Shown here: positions 27,854 through 36,907 of the stretch, in pieces
Layout: each line of letters begins with the position of its first letter
Numbering within the stretch: the first letter of the stretch is position 1
NCBI RefSeq assembly: GCF_000293885.2
Contig: NZ_CP010945.1
Span: 2,748,001 to 2,812,000 of the forward strand
DNA from: Pseudomonas fluorescens NCIMB 11764
GTDB lineage: Bacteria > Pseudomonadota > Gammaproteobacteria > Pseudomonadales > Pseudomonadaceae
DNA length: 64,000 nt
Direction: 5' to 3'
Notes under the pieces: generated by a model
The model's database searches: none
What the model saw: the letters and a program-made list of their open reading frames with translations, nothing else
Told to the model about the DNA's origin: nothing
Position numbers and translations under genes: made by a program

Positions 27854-28810
27854 ATGCGCGCCATACCTCTACTTTCGCTTCTGCTCGGTGGCTGGTTCAT
27901 TGTTCCAGCCCACGCCGATGAAGCCCAGGACTGGTTGACCCGTCTTGGTCAGGCCGAGCAACAGCAAAGCTTTCACGGTACTTTTGTCTACGAGCGAAAC
28001 GGTAGTTTTTCTACCCACAACATCTGGCACCGCGTCCAGGATGGCAAGGTCCGCGAGCGTATACTCCAGCTTGATGGCTCTGCTCAGGAAGTCGTGCGCA
28101 TTGATGGGCATACTCAATGCGTCAGCGGCACCCTGATCGCAGGACTTGGGGACTCCCGCAATTCCGCTGCTCGTGCTCTCGATCCACAGAAGCTCAAGAA
28201 TTGGTACGACCTTGCCGTCATCGGCAGGTCGCGTGTTGCCGGGCGTGCTGCGGTAATCGTTTCCCTGAAACCGCGCGATCAGCACCGGTATGGTTTTGAA
28301 CTGCACCTGGACAAAGAAACCGGATTGCCGCTCAAATCGTTGCTCCTGAACGACAAGGGGCAGTTGCTGGAGCGCTTCCAGTTCACGCAGATGGATACCT
28401 CTGGTATTCCGTCCGACAGTGATCTGCAGCCTGGCAGTGATTGCAAAACTGTCGCTCTCGACAGCGACAAGGCTTCAGCGGTCAAGGTTGCCCAGAGCTG
28501 GCATTCGGATTGGCTGCCTGCAGGCTTCGAGCTGACCAGCAGTACCTCGCGCAAGGATCCAGAGACAAAAAACCAGGTCAATAGTCTGATGTATGACGAT
28601 GGTCTGGCCCGTTTCTCGGTGTTCCTTGAGCCACTGAATGGTGCAAAGGTCACAGATACTCGCACTCAGTTGGGCCCGACCGTCGCCGTATCCCGGCGCT
28701 TGACAACGCCCCAAGGCGATATGATGGTTACCGTGGTCGGAGAAATTCCTGTTGGCACCGCTGAACGGATTGCGCTGTCCATGCGCAGTGATGCCACTGC
28801 AACCCAGTAG
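27854..28810 (+). CDS. mucB: Periplasmic regulator MucB
   Basis: The 318-residue RseB-like protein has a signal peptide (residues 1-21, cleavage after AHA). It carries the two-domain MucB/RseB fold with segments FHGTFVYERNGSF and RLTTPQGDMMVTVVGEIP. It binds the periplasmic part of MucA and senses lipid or lipopolysaccharide signals. It lies 8 bp after mucA. mucC, which follows mucB in P. aeruginosa, is missing. Confidence 0.95.
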   Translation: MRAIPLLSLLLGGWFIVPAHADEAQDWLTRLGQAEQQQSFHGTFVYERNGSFSTHNIWHRVQDGKVRERILQLDGSAQEVVRIDGHTQCVSGTLIAGLGDSRNSAARALDPQKLKNWYDLAVIGRSRVAGRAAVIVSLKPRDQHRYGFELHLDKETGLPLKSLLLNDKGQLLERFQFTQMDTSGIPSDSDLQPGSDCKTVALDSDKASAVKVAQSWHSDWLPAGFELTSSTSRKDPETKNQVNSLMYDDGLARFSVFLEPLNGAKVTDTRTQLGPTVAVSRRLTTPQGDMMVTVVGEIPVGTAERIALSMRSDATATQ

Positions 28811-28873
28811 TGAGCTGATATCGAAATGTTTGGTGAGCATTTCAATTTGCAAATATCCCCATAATTTTTTATA

Positions 28874-28897
28874 GGTCAGAGCCCCTCGGCTCTGGCC
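28874..28897 (+). terminator. Possible attenuator hairpin between mucB and mucD
   Basis: CAGAGCC and GGCTCTG form a 7-bp stem with loop CCTC, followed by a T-rich but interrupted stretch. It may weaken read-through from mucB into mucD. The 181-bp gap could also contain a separate mucD promoter. Confidence 0.45.
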
Positions 28898-28991
28898 TTG
28901 TTTGTTGTTCCCGGAACAAAAATACCGGCGTATCGTTCCCGGTGTTCCTTGCTCCATATCGCTTAACCATGCTCGTCGTAACGGGAGCCGT

Positions 28992-30419
28992 ATGTCGATA
29001 CCACGCTTGAAGTCTTACCTATCCATTTTTGCCACTGTACTGGTGCTCGGTCAGGCGGTCGCTGCTCAAGCAGTCGAGTTGCCTGATTTTACGCAACTGG
29101 TCGAACAGGCCTCGCCTGCTGTGGTGAACATCAGTACCACGCAGAAGCTGCCGGATCGCAAAGTGAGCGAGCAGATGCCTGACCTCGAAGGCTTGCCGCC
29201 GATGTTGCGAGAATTCTTCGAGCGTGGCATGCCACCACAGTCGCGTTCACCTCGCGGTGATCGCCAGCGCGAAGCCCAGTCGTTGGGTTCGGGGTTTATC
29301 ATCTCGTCTGACGGCTACATACTTACCAACAATCATGTGATCGCCGATGCCGACGAAATTCTCGTTCGTCTGGCTGACCGCAGTGAGCTGAAAGCCAAGC
29401 TGGTCGGCACCGATCCACGTTCCGACGTGGCCTTGCTGAAAATCGAAGGCAAGGATCTGCCGGTTCTCAAACTTGGCAAATCCCAAGACCTGAAGGCCGG
29501 CCAGTGGGTGGTCGCAATCGGCTCGCCATTCGGTTTCGACCATACCGTGACTCAGGGCATCGTCAGCGCTGTCGGTCGCAGTCTGCCGAACGAAAATTAT
29601 GTGCCGTTCATCCAGACCGACGTGCCGATCAACCCGGGCAACTCCGGTGGACCGCTGTTCAACCTGGCGGGCGAAGTCGTCGGGATCAACTCACAGATCT
29701 ACACCCGTTCCGGCGGCTTCATGGGCGTGTCGTTCGCGATTCCTATCGACGTAGCCATGGACGTATCCAATCAGCTGAAAAGCGGCGGCAAAGTCAGCCG
29801 TGGCTGGTTGGGCGTTGTCATTCAGGAAGTGAACAAGGATCTGGCCGAGTCGTTCGGTCTTGAAAAACCGGCCGGTGCGCTGGTGGCTCAGATCCAGGAC
29901 GATGGCCCGGCAGCCAAGGGTGGTCTGCAAGTGGGCGACGTGATCCTGAGCATGAACGATCAACCGATCGTCATGTCAGCAGATCTGCCGCACCTGGTGG
30001 GCGCACTGAAAGCTGGCTCGAAAGCCAACCTGGAAGTGATCCGTGAAGGCAAGCGCAAGAATGTCGAGCTGACGGTCGGCGCTATCCCGGAAGAAGGCAA
30101 AGAGCTGGACGCATTGCCGAAATCCAGTATTGAGCGCAGCAGCAATCGCCTGGGTGTTTCCGTGGCCGAGCTGACCGACGAGCAGAAGAAAACCTACGAC
30201 CTCAAAGGTGGTGTGGTGATCAAGGAAGTCCAGGACGGTCCTGCTTCCATGATTGGCTTGCAGCCGGGCGACGTTATCACTCACCTGAACAATCAGGCGA
30301 TTGGTTCCACCAAGGAGTTCACTGATATCGCCAAGGCGCTGCCGAAGAACCGCTCGGTGTCGATGCGGGTTCTGCGTCAAAATCGCGCCAGCTTCATCAC
30401 CTTCAAACTGGCTGAATAA
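28992..30419 (+). CDS. mucD: Periplasmic serine protease MucD (DegP/HtrA family)
   Basis: The 475-residue protease starts at MSIPRLKSY; the start is inside a longer frame whose extra 30 codons are unlike the family. The signal peptide ends near AQAVE. The catalytic triad is in TNNHVIADADE (His), RSDVALLKIE (Asp) and NPGNSGGPL (Ser). Two PDZ domains follow (about 265-355 and 385-465). It degrades misfolded periplasmic proteins and dampens AlgU signalling. Confidence 0.97.
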   Translation: MSIPRLKSYLSIFATVLVLGQAVAAQAVELPDFTQLVEQASPAVVNISTTQKLPDRKVSEQMPDLEGLPPMLREFFERGMPPQSRSPRGDRQREAQSLGSGFIISSDGYILTNNHVIADADEILVRLADRSELKAKLVGTDPRSDVALLKIEGKDLPVLKLGKSQDLKAGQWVVAIGSPFGFDHTVTQGIVSAVGRSLPNENYVPFIQTDVPINPGNSGGPLFNLAGEVVGINSQIYTRSGGFMGVSFAIPIDVAMDVSNQLKSGGKVSRGWLGVVIQEVNKDLAESFGLEKPAGALVAQIQDDGPAAKGGLQVGDVILSMNDQPIVMSADLPHLVGALKAGSKANLEVIREGKRKNVELTVGAIPEEGKELDALPKSSIERSSNRLGVSVAELTDEQKKTYDLKGGVVIKEVQDGPASMIGLQPGDVITHLNNQAIGSTKEFTDIAKALPKNRSVSMRVLRQNRASFITFKLAE

Positions 30420-30442
30420 ACCGGTTGTCGGCTGAATAAAAA

Positions 30443-30468
30443 ACCGCCTCGAAAGAGGCGGTTTTTTT
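30443..30468 (+). terminator. Terminator of the algU-mucD operon
   Basis: ACCGCCTC and GAGGCGGT arms enclose a GAAA tetraloop and are followed by seven T. A preceding A-run allows bidirectional use for the convergent protease gene ending at 30485. Confidence 0.93.
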
Positions 30469-30484
30469 GTGCCTGCTGAAAGCG

Positions 30485-31918
30485 TCAGCCCATCATGTCC
30501 TTGATCATCCGCTCCTGCTCCATCAGCTCCCGTTGGCGAGCGTCGATCCGCGAAGACAGTGGGAAGTTGGTTCCGGCCTTGCGCTTGGCGAAGTCCAGTT
30601 GCTGGATGGCCTGGCGGTAGTCGCCGACCAGTGCAAAGTACTCGGCGCGAGCCTGATGCAGGCCAATGATGTTGCCTGACAGGCCGCGGGTTTCAGCCAC
30701 CATGTACCAGACGTCCGGATCATCCGGGCGGCTCTTGAGCAGGGTTTCCAGTGCCTTTTCCGCTTCGGGCGCACGGTTCTGCTTGAGCAATAAATCGACG
30801 CGCACCTGATTCAGCGGATAGTTGCCCGGATACTGAGTCAGCATCCGGTCGACCCGGGTCTGAGCATCCGGCAGGCGATTGTTGGTGATGTCCAGATCGA
30901 TCTGCGCCAGGTTGTAGATGATCTCGTTCGGCGACTTGGCCAGCAGCAACTTGAGGTTTTCACGTGCCTCATTCAGTTGGCCACCCTTGATCTGGGCGAT
31001 GGCCAGGCCATAGCGTGCGACATCGTTTTTCGGGTTCTCATCCAGCTGGGCGCGAAAGCGTTTGGCGCCCAGGCCTGGGGTTTCCTCGTAGATCAGTTGG
31101 ACCCGCGCGCGAATCAGTTGATAACGCATGGAATCTTCAATACCGCCCGGTTTGGCTTGTTCGGCGCGGTTACGGGTGTCGGCGATCCGCGATTCAGTCA
31201 CCGGGTGAGTCAACAGGAATTCCGGCGGCTTGGCGTCGAAACGGTATTGGCGCGCCAGCCGCTCGAACATGGTTGGCATCGAGCGTGGATCGTAACCGGC
31301 TTTTTCAAGGTTAAGGATGCCGATGCGGTCGGCCTCTTGTTCGTTCTGGCGTGAAAAGCGTCGCTGTTCCTGAATCGCCGCCGCCTGTGTGCCCGCAATG
31401 GCCGCGATCCCGGCATCGCCCGCACCGGCAGCGGCAATCACGATGCCGGCCAGTAGCGCAGCCATCATCGGCACCTGCATGCGCTGTTGCGCTTCGACGC
31501 CACGTGCAAAGTGGCGCTGCGACAAGTGAGCCAGTTCGTGAGCGAGTACCGAGGCGTATTCACCCTCGGTCTGGGCATTAAGGAACAAACCGCCGTTGAC
31601 CCCGACAATCCCGCCCGGCGCCGCAAAGGCGTTGAGTTGCGGGCTGTTGATCAGGATGAATTCCAGGCGGCGGTCGTTGACCTGGCTTGTCTCCACCAGA
31701 CGGTAGACGCTGGATTCGACGTAATCCTTGAGCTGCGGATCGTTGAGCTGGGAAACCTGACTGCGCAGCAGCGCCAGCCAGGCACGGCCCAACTGGTATT
31801 CCTGTTGTGGCGAGACAATGGCAGAACTGGCGTCCCCGAGTGACGGCAGGTCGTCGGCGAAGCCTGGTGAGGCAAGCAGGCAAGCGAGCGTCAGCAGGGT
31901 AGGGCGCAAAAAAGTCAT
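30485..31918 (-). CDS. M48 family periplasmic metalloprotease with TPR domain (BepA-like)
   Basis: The 477-residue protein starts at MTFLRPTLL with a signal peptide (to about residue 21, ending FA). The zinc-binding motif HELAHLSQRH lies near residue 130 and the third ligand is in NEQEADRIG. The C-terminal half (about 300-470) has TPR-like helices. BepA homologues maintain and check outer-membrane protein assembly, including LptD. It is divergent from tusA. Confidence 0.9.
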   Translation of the reverse strand: MTFLRPTLLTLACLLASPGFADDLPSLGDASSAIVSPQQEYQLGRAWLALLRSQVSQLNDPQLKDYVESSVYRLVETSQVNDRRLEFILINSPQLNAFAAPGGIVGVNGGLFLNAQTEGEYASVLAHELAHLSQRHFARGVEAQQRMQVPMMAALLAGIVIAAAGAGDAGIAAIAGTQAAAIQEQRRFSRQNEQEADRIGILNLEKAGYDPRSMPTMFERLARQYRFDAKPPEFLLTHPVTESRIADTRNRAEQAKPGGIEDSMRYQLIRARVQLIYEETPGLGAKRFRAQLDENPKNDVARYGLAIAQIKGGQLNEARENLKLLLAKSPNEIIYNLAQIDLDITNNRLPDAQTRVDRMLTQYPGNYPLNQVRVDLLLKQNRAPEAEKALETLLKSRPDDPDVWYMVAETRGLSGNIIGLHQARAEYFALVGDYRQAIQQLDFAKRKAGTNFPLSSRIDARQRELMEQERMIKDMMG

Positions 31919-32016
31919 GCACAAAGCCTTAGTCGACAAAGACCTTACTGTAGCCGGACAGTACGCTTCGGACCAGATATTCTAAGCCCCTCGACCACAT
32001 GACCCGGAGTGATGCA

Positions 32017-32256
32017 ATGACCGACGCTGTAGACCATGACGCCGAACTGGACGCCAGCGGCCTGAATTGTCCGTTGCCGTTGCTCAAGGCCAAGCTGGAA
32101 CTCAATCGCATGACCAGCGGCGCGGTGCTCAAGGTGATCGCCACCGATGCGGGCTCGCAGCGTGACTTTCGCACCTTTGCCCGTTTGGCCGGTCATACGC
32201 TGCTTCGTGAAGAAGATGAAGCGGGCGTTTACCGCTATTGGTTGAAGAAAGCCTGA
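32017..32256 (+). CDS. TusA/SirA-like sulfurtransferase
   Basis: The 79-residue protein has the TusA signature DASGLNCPLPLLKAK with the persulfide cysteine in CPLP. It relays sulfur in tRNA or cofactor thiolation. The start ATGACCGACGC is preferred over an ATG six codons upstream because CGGAGTG precedes it. It lies 32 bp before the transporter gene, likely in an operon. The TusA family is clear; which sulfur pathway it serves is not. Confidence 0.88.
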   Translation: MTDAVDHDAELDASGLNCPLPLLKAKLELNRMTSGAVLKVIATDAGSQRDFRTFARLAGHTLLREEDEAGVYRYWLKKA

Positions 32257-32288
32257 AACCTGGCGCATTCGTTTCTAAGGGATTTTTG

Positions 32289-33359
32289 ATGTTCAAGGTG
32301 TTACGCGACTGGATTCAGCGCTATTTTTCCGACGAAGAAGCCGTGGTGCTCGCGGTTTTGCTGTTTCTGGCGTTTACCGCCGTCCTGACGCTGGGCGGCA
32401 TGCTCGCGCCAGTGCTCGCCGGTATGGTGTTGGCGTATCTGATGCAGGGACTGGTGGTGACCCTTGAGCGCTTGCGCATGCCGGGCGGGGTGGCCGTGGG
32501 GCTGGTGTTTGCGTTGTTCATGGGTGTTTTGCTGGTGTTCATCGTGATCGTTGTGCCGTTGCTCTGGCATCAGCTGATCACGCTGTTCAATGAACTGCCG
32601 GGCATGCTCGCCAAGTGGCAATCGTTGTTATTGCTGCTGCCCGAACGCTACCCGCACCTGGTGTCTGATGAACAGGTGCTGCAAGCCATCGAAGTTGCAC
32701 GGGGTGAGATCGGCAAGTTCGGCCAGTGGGCGCTGACGTTTTCGCTGTCGAGTCTACCGCTGCTGGTGAACATCATGATCTACCTGGTATTGGTGCCGAT
32801 CCTGGTGTTCTTCTTCCTCAAGGACCGGGAAATGATTGGCCAGTGGGTACGCGGTTACCTGCCTCGCGAGCGCGCGTTGATTACTCGCGTCGCTCATGAA
32901 ATGAACCGGCAGATCGCCAACTACATTCGCGGCAAGGTCATCGAAATCTTTATCTGCGGTGGTGCGACCTACATCGGGTTTGTCGTGCTGGGGCTCAACT
33001 ACGCGGCGCTGCTGGCGCTGTTGGTGGGTGTGTCGGTCGTGGTGCCCTACGTCGGCGCGGTAGTCGTGACGGTGCCGGTACTGTTGATTGCGTTGTTCCA
33101 GTGGGGCTGGAGCGACCAGTTCATCTATCTGATGGCGGTTTACGGAATCATCCAGGTGCTGGACGGCAACGTGCTGGTGCCGCTGCTGTTTTCGGAAGCG
33201 GTCAACCTGCATCCGGTGGCGATCATTTGCGCGGTACTGTTGTTTGGCGGGTTGTGGGGCTTTTGGGGAGTGTTCTTCGCGATTCCGCTGGCGACGTTGT
33301 TCAAGGCGGTGCTGGATGCCTGGCCGCGCAAGGAACCGGTAGTGGCGCCGCTGCTTTAA
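32289..33359 (+). CDS. AI-2E family transporter (PerM-like)
   Basis: The 356-residue membrane protein has about eight helices. Family-typical parts are PILVFFFLKDREMIGQW in the middle and GVSVVVPYVGAVVVTVPV towards the C-terminus. Members export small molecules or ions; substrate is unknown and the AI-2 label is historical. It follows tusA by 32 bp. Confidence 0.85.
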   Translation: MFKVLRDWIQRYFSDEEAVVLAVLLFLAFTAVLTLGGMLAPVLAGMVLAYLMQGLVVTLERLRMPGGVAVGLVFALFMGVLLVFIVIVVPLLWHQLITLFNELPGMLAKWQSLLLLLPERYPHLVSDEQVLQAIEVARGEIGKFGQWALTFSLSSLPLLVNIMIYLVLVPILVFFFLKDREMIGQWVRGYLPRERALITRVAHEMNRQIANYIRGKVIEIFICGGATYIGFVVLGLNYAALLALLVGVSVVVPYVGAVVVTVPVLLIALFQWGWSDQFIYLMAVYGIIQVLDGNVLVPLLFSEAVNLHPVAIICAVLLFGGLWGFWGVFFAIPLATLFKAVLDAWPRKEPVVAPLL

Positions 33360-33470
33360 CGGATCACCCTGATTTTTTCAGTGAGGGTAAGGGGCTCTTC
33401 GTCGGAACGCGGCCCGGAGCAAGCCCGCACACACATTCAACCGAGTTCTTCCTGTAAGAATGCGATCGAA

Positions 33471-33498
33471 TGTGGGAGCGGGTTTGCTCGCGAAAGCG
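33471..33498. repeat. Single REP element
   Basis: One TGTGGGAGCGGGTTTGCTCG copy lies between the AI-2E transporter and bcp. A degenerate inverted partner is recognisable near 33413-33432, so this is a decaying REPIN. Confidence 0.7.
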
Positions 33499-33518
33499 CC
33501 AGAACAGGCGCCAGATAA

Positions 33519-33992
33519 TTAGGCCTTGTTCAGCGCCTGAGCCGCCGCCAGAACAGCGTCCACATGCCCCGGCACCTTCACGCCCCGCCATTCCTGACGC
33601 AGCACACCATTCTTGTCGATCAGGAACGTGCTGCGATCAACACCCATGTATTCCTTGCCATAAAGCTTCTTCAGCTTGATCACATCAAACAGCTGGCACA
33701 GCGCTTCTTCCTTGTCGCTGATCAGCTCGAAGGTGAACGCTTGCTTGGCCTTGAAGTTCTCGTGAGATTTCAGGCTGTCACGCGACACGCCGAAGACTTC
33801 GGTGTTGGCCGCTTTAAAGGCGTCAAGCTGATCACGAAAGCCCTGGCCTTGGGTCGTGCAACCCGGCGTGCTGTCCTTCGGATAGAAGTAGATGACCACT
33901 TGCTTGCCTTTGAGGCTCGCGAGACTGACGGTCTGCCCGCTGGTGGCGGGGGCTTCGAAGTCGGCAACCGGTTGGTCGATGGCAACGGCCAT
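33519..33992 (-). CDS. bcp: Thiol peroxidase Bcp (PrxQ-type peroxiredoxin)
   Basis: The 157-residue enzyme reduces hydroperoxides in the cytoplasm. The peroxidatic cysteine is C45 in STPGCTTQG. Many Bcp proteins carry a resolving Cys five residues later; this one has Gln there, with another Cys at about residue 95 (EEALCQLF). It lies 10 bp after the gcvR stop, so the two genes are cotranscribed. Confidence 0.95.
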   Translation of the reverse strand: MAVAIDQPVADFEAPATSGQTVSLASLKGKQVVIYFYPKDSTPGCTTQGQGFRDQLDAFKAANTEVFGVSRDSLKSHENFKAKQAFTFELISDKEEALCQLFDVIKLKKLYGKEYMGVDRSTFLIDKNGVLRQEWRGVKVPGHVDAVLAAAQALNKA

Positions 33993-34002
33993 GAAAGCTT
34001 CC

Positions 34003-34563
34003 TTACATTGGGTTTTGTGGGCGCCACGGTTCGATCAGGGCATCCAGGTTCAGCGCGTCGGCGAAATCCAGGAACTGATCGCGCAGCCAGCTGATCTGCA
34101 CACCGGCCGGCAAGGTCACGGTAAACGTGGCATTGAGCATGGTGCCGCCGGTTTGCGGCGCCTGATACGTGTCACAGGTCAGGTTTTCCAGCTCGACGTT
34201 GTGGTCCATGAAGAACTGGCACAGCTCGTTGATGATGTCCGAGCGGTACGCCGAGCTGACGTAGGCGACGTACGGCAGGGCCTGTGGACGATTCTCCAGC
34301 GCCGCGCTGCGCACCACGTTGACCGTGAAGGCGTGTTTCTTGGCGAGGGTCGGCAAGCTGCCTTCGAGACGCGCCAGGGCGTCCCAGCTGCCGGAGATCT
34401 CGAGGATCAACGCACTGCACTCGCCATGGCGGGTCAGGCGAGAGGTGACCACGGCGCAGCGGTTTTCATGGCTGGCGCGGCACAGGACGTTAGTCAGCTC
34501 CATGGGGTTGGCGCCGAGGGCACTGATGACAAGGAATTGTTCGCGAACTGTGGGGGTGGACAT
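34003..34563 (-). CDS. gcvR: Glycine cleavage system regulator GcvR-type ACT protein
   Basis: The 186-residue protein has two ACT domains; the first opens EQFLVISALGANPMELTNVL and the second begins near residue 95. GcvR represses the gcv operon in enterics through GcvA. In pseudomonads this gene commonly sits between bcp and dapA, as here. The ACT regulator assignment is strong; the target is inferred. Confidence 0.85.
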   Translation of the reverse strand: MSTPTVREQFLVISALGANPMELTNVLCRASHENRCAVVTSRLTRHGECSALILEISGSWDALARLEGSLPTLAKKHAFTVNVVRSAALENRPQALPYVAYVSSAYRSDIINELCQFFMDHNVELENLTCDTYQAPQTGGTMLNATFTVTLPAGVQISWLRDQFLDFADALNLDALIEPWRPQNPM

Positions 34564-34891
34564 GCAGCATTCCTAAAGCGATGAGCGGTCGATACTTCTA
34601 CGGGCTTTTTTTACCGGGGGCGAGCCTGCGGATGCGAATTCAGAAAACCCGGGCCGAAGGTTGCAACGTGCTCTATCAAGGCAAGAGCGAAGGGTGGCAA
34701 CGCTGGATCGGGGCTTGTGATGCCGAAAATGGAGGCTGAAACCCGGCGTACGAGCATGTCAGTACCGATCAAAGTCTGAAGGGTAGCGAAAAGCAGCGCC
34801 AAGGGGAATGGCAGCAGCGCAGTACTTCGCTTGTACAAGCATCTTGGCGCCAGTACCATTACGGCTCTCTTTTTCCGGCAGGAGCGGTTTC
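34564..34891. other. Divergent intergenic region between gcvR and dapA
   Basis: This 328-bp region holds promoters for gcvR-bcp (leftward) and dapA (rightward). A candidate dapA promoter is listed separately. No gene is supported. Confidence 0.4.
34831..34859 (+). promoter_or_regulatory. Candidate promoter of dapA
   Basis: TTGTAC and TACCAT are separated by 17 bp and end 32 bp before the dapA start. The match is moderate. Confidence 0.4.
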
Positions 34892-35770
34892 ATGATTGCG
34901 GGCAGTATGGTGGCACTGGTCACACCCATGGATGCACAAGGGCGTCTTGACTGGGACAGCCTCAGCAAACTCGTGGACTTCCACCTTGAAAACGGCACCC
35001 ATGCCATTGTCGCGGTCGGTACTACCGGCGAGTCGGCGACCCTCGACGTCAACGAGCACATCGCTGTCATCCGTGCCGTGGTCAAACAGGTCAACGGCCG
35101 TATTCCGGTCATCGCCGGTACGGGTGCCAATTCGACCCGCGAAGCCGTCGAACTGACCCGTAATGCCAAAGAGGCCGGTGCCGACGCCTGCCTGCTGGTC
35201 GTTCCGTACTACAACAAACCGACTCAGGAAGGTTTGTACCAGCACTTCAAGCACATTGCCGAAGCGGTCGACATCCCACAGATTCTCTATAACGTTCCTG
35301 GCCGCACCTCCTGCGACATGCAGGCCGAGACCGTGATTCGCCTGTCCACCGTGCCGAACATCATCGGTATCAAGGAAGCTACCGGCGACATGAAGCGCGC
35401 CAAGGCAATCCTCGATGGCGTGAGCAAGGACTTCATCGTGCTGTCCGGCGATGATCCGACCGCCGTCGAACTGATCCTGCTGGGCGGCAAGGGCAACATT
35501 TCCGTCACCGCCAACGTTGCTCCACGCGAAATGGCCGATCTGTGCGAGGCCGCGCTCAAGGGCGATGCCGAGACCGCTCGGGCAATCAACGAAAAACTGA
35601 TGCCGCTGCACAAGGACCTGTTCATCGAAGCCAACCCGATTCCGGTGAAGTGGGCTTTGGTTGAAATGGGCCTGATGCACGAAGGCATTCGCCTGCCGCT
35701 GACCTGGCTGAGCGCACCTTGTCATGAAACGCTCCGCACGGCTCTGCGCCAGTGCAGCGTCCTGGTTTAA
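34892..35770 (+). CDS. dapA: 4-hydroxy-tetrahydrodipicolinate synthase
   Basis: The 292-residue enzyme condenses pyruvate with aspartate semialdehyde in lysine and diaminopimelate synthesis. Motifs are [10 protein letters not shown], the catalytic Tyr in [17 protein letters not shown] and the Schiff-base Lys in IGIKEATGD. The start [12 protein letters not shown] with an AGGAGCG site is chosen; the upstream in-frame extension covers the promoter. It is followed 17 bp later by bamC, the usual order. Confidence 0.97.
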   Translation: MIAGSMVALVTPMDAQGRLDWDSLSKLVDFHLENGTHAIVAVGTTGESATLDVNEHIAVIRAVVKQVNGRIPVIAGTGANSTREAVELTRNAKEAGADACLLVVPYYNKPTQEGLYQHFKHIAEAVDIPQILYNVPGRTSCDMQAETVIRLSTVPNIIGIKEATGDMKRAKAILDGVSKDFIVLSGDDPTAVELILLGGKGNISVTANVAPREMADLCEAALKGDAETARAINEKLMPLHKDLFIEANPIPVKWALVEMGLMHEGIRLPLTWLSAPCHETLRTALRQCSVLV

Positions 35771-35787
35771 TTGAGGAAGTACAACGC

Positions 35788-36903
35788 ATGAAGCGAATGG
35801 CCGGACTTTCCGCACTTGCCTTGATTATCTCCAGCACCAGTGGCTGTGGATGGGTCTGGGGCCCGGAAGGTTATTTCCGTGACCGTGGTAGCGATTACCT
35901 GGAAGCGCAACAGACTGCACCGATGCAATTGCCACCGGACGTCAGCACCTCCAAACACCTGGATCCGCTGCTGCCGATCCCGCGCAACGTGGCCGATGAC
36001 ACCATCAAGGGTGAATACATCGTGCCGCGTCCGCAGCCGCTGTCCGCCGCTGCCGACGCCAGTGCCTACTCGCTGCAGAAAACCGGTGACTCGCGCTGGA
36101 TCGTCGCTCAGAACCCGCCGGCCGAAGTCTGGCCAGTGGCTGTGCAGTTCTTCCAGGACAACGGTTTCCGTCTGGATGAACAGCGTCCGCAAACCGGCGA
36201 ATTCACCACCACCTGGCAGCATTCCGACGAACTGTCCGCAGCGATGGCCAAGCGCCTGAGCGCAGCCGGTGTCGGCGCTGACAGCGAAACCCGTGTGCGG
36301 GTGCGTATCGAGCCGGGCGTGCAGCGCAACACCAGTGAAGTCTACGTGGTAAGCGCCGAGCGTCCTGCCGGCAGCACCGCCGACGTAGCCTTCACCAACC
36401 GTTCGGTCAACACCGGCCTGGACGCGGCACTGGTCGACGACATGCTCGCGAGCATGAGCCGCATCTCGGAGAAGGGCGGTTCGGTCTCCATGCTGGCTTC
36501 GCGTGATTTCGATACGCCAAGTCGCGTCAGCCTGAGCGAAGACGGCAGCGGCAACCCGGTTCTGAACGTCGGTAACGACCTGGACCGTGCCTGGTCGAGC
36601 GTCGGTCGTGCGCTGGAACAGGGCGAATGGCGCGTTGAAGACATCAACCGCAGCCTGGGCCTGTACTACATCAACCTGTCTGAAAAAGCCGAGAAGAAAG
36701 ACGAAAAGCCTGGTTTCTTCAGCGGCCTGTTCGGCAGTGCGCCGAGCAAGGAAGAAGTAGAAGCCCGTGCCGAGCGTTATCAGGTTCGCCTGAGCAAGGT
36801 AGGCGATACCGTTCAGGTCACCGTCGAGAAAAACATCAACACCGTGGCGCCGGCTGACGTGGCGCGCAAAGTGTTGAGCGTGATTCAGGACAACCTGGGC
36901 TGA
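35788..36903 (+). CDS. bamC: Outer-membrane assembly lipoprotein BamC
   Basis: The 371-residue lipoprotein has a lipobox STSGC (lipidated Cys-20) in its signal peptide. The conserved unstructured N-terminal region and two helix-grip domains of BamC (NlpB) follow, separated near residue 210. It is an accessory subunit of the BAM complex. It lies between dapA and an MBL hydrolase gene 4 bp downstream, all in one probable operon. Confidence 0.94.
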   Translation: MKRMAGLSALALIISSTSGCGWVWGPEGYFRDRGSDYLEAQQTAPMQLPPDVSTSKHLDPLLPIPRNVADDTIKGEYIVPRPQPLSAAADASAYSLQKTGDSRWIVAQNPPAEVWPVAVQFFQDNGFRLDEQRPQTGEFTTTWQHSDELSAAMAKRLSAAGVGADSETRVRVRIEPGVQRNTSEVYVVSAERPAGSTADVAFTNRSVNTGLDAALVDDMLASMSRISEKGGSVSMLASRDFDTPSRVSLSEDGSGNPVLNVGNDLDRAWSSVGRALEQGEWRVEDINRSLGLYYINLSEKAEKKDEKPGFFSGLFGSAPSKEEVEARAERYQVRLSKVGDTVQVTVEKNINTVAPADVARKVLSVIQDNLG

Positions 36904-36907
36904 TCAC

